Source: JAHJCL01 sp043818355
GTDB taxonomy: Bacteria; Patescibacteriota; Minisyncoccia; Minisyncoccales; DG-74-3
DNA length: 32,115 nt
Assembly (NCBI GenBank): GCA_043818355.1
Contig: JBDRFX010000030.1
Coordinates: 1-32,115 of the forward strand
Direction of reading: 5' to 3'
Shown here: piece after piece, positions 32,022 through 32,115 of the stretch
Position numbering within the stretch: position 1 is the first letter of the stretch
How the letters are laid out: every line of letters starts with the position of its first letter
Notes under the pieces: generated by a model
What the model was told of the DNA's origin: nothing
Seen by the model: the letters and a program-made list of their open reading frames with translations, nothing else
Database searches by the model: none
Translations under genes and position numbers: made by a program

Positions 32022-32115
32022 ATGTTAAAAAATATGTCTAAAAAATTTAAGATTTTATTTGGTTTTTTATTTGTGCTTCTCTCAGTCGGAGGAGTTTTTT
32101 TATGGCAAGAAAATC
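32022..32115 (+). CDS. N-terminus of a membrane-anchored or secreted protein (runs off the window)
   Basis: From ATG 32022 the frame is open to the window edge: MLKNMSKKFKILFGFLFVLLSVGGVFLWQEN. A basic start followed by a hydrophobic core is a signal peptide or N-terminal membrane anchor. A second in-frame ATG (32034) could be the start instead. Nothing more can be said about function. Confidence 0.6.
   Translation, partial: MLKNMSKKFKILFGFLFVLLSVGGVFLWQEN

Noticed and set aside
1..32115. CRISPR array, insertion sequence, prophage or integron
   Set aside because: No regularly spaced direct repeats, transposase, integrase or phage structural genes were seen on either strand.

Overview
This is an AT-rich, tightly packed bacterial window with mostly ordinary housekeeping genes. 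Genes are short, overlaps of 1 to 19 bases are common, and Shine-Dalgarno motifs are almost absent. UGA is used as a normal stop codon, so this is genetic code 11. Several core proteins are trimmed: Mfd without its flanking domains, ComEC without its nuclease-like domain, and FtsZ without its C-terminal tail. None of the four tRNA genes encodes CCA. This points to a member of the Candidate Phyla Radiation (Patescibacteria), probably Parcubacteria-like. The lineage is inferred from gene content and compactness, not from a marker tree.

Layout. (1) 1-1307 (+): a left-truncated sugar nucleotidyltransferase/acyltransferase and tsaC, followed by a reverse-strand tRNA-Leu(CAA) and an unrecognised small gene at 1497-1976. 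(2) 1963-7696 (-): pth, a minimal mfd, a free-standing LAGLIDADG homing endonuclease gene and topA; the endonuclease stop overlaps the topA start. (3) 7796-13280 (+): lepB, hisS, a HIT gene, rpsU, yqeY, ybeY, ftsA and ftsZ, nearly all touching or overlapping, ending in a terminator. (4) 13379-17569 (+): nrdD, nrdG and comEC. (5) 17642-21531 (+): a four-gene envelope glycan module made of a MurG/MGDG-synthase-like glycosyltransferase, a DMT/EamA transporter, a membrane-anchored glycoside hydrolase and a GT2 glycosyltransferase. (6) 21597-26360 (+): an active HtrA protease, a ClpB-type disaggregase and an HtrA-like protein that has lost all three catalytic residues. (7) 26362-28546 (-): tRNA-Arg(GCG) followed one base later by recG. 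(8) 28654-30033 (+): two tRNA-Ser genes, a Nudix hydrolase and a HAD hydrolase. (9) 30034-32115 (+): a looser accessory tail with a NYN-domain RNase, two unrecognised small genes, strong hairpins and terminators, a perfect DnaA-box sequence and the start of a membrane-anchored protein.

How the parts work together. The window covers translation (hisS, pth, rpsU, ybeY, tsaC, tRNAs), division (ftsA-ftsZ), protein export and envelope quality control (lepB, htrA, clpB), anaerobic deoxynucleotide supply (nrdDG), DNA uptake (comEC) and DNA topology/repair (topA, mfd, recG). The most noteworthy observations are the tail-less FtsZ beside an FtsA with a normal membrane anchor, the catalytically dead HtrA paralogue coupled to clpB, the homing endonuclease coupled to topA, the mfd reduced to its motor core, the glycan module, and the tRNA-Arg/recG junction. 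I see no CRISPR array, insertion sequence or complete prophage, and no stretch over 300 bases without a gene.
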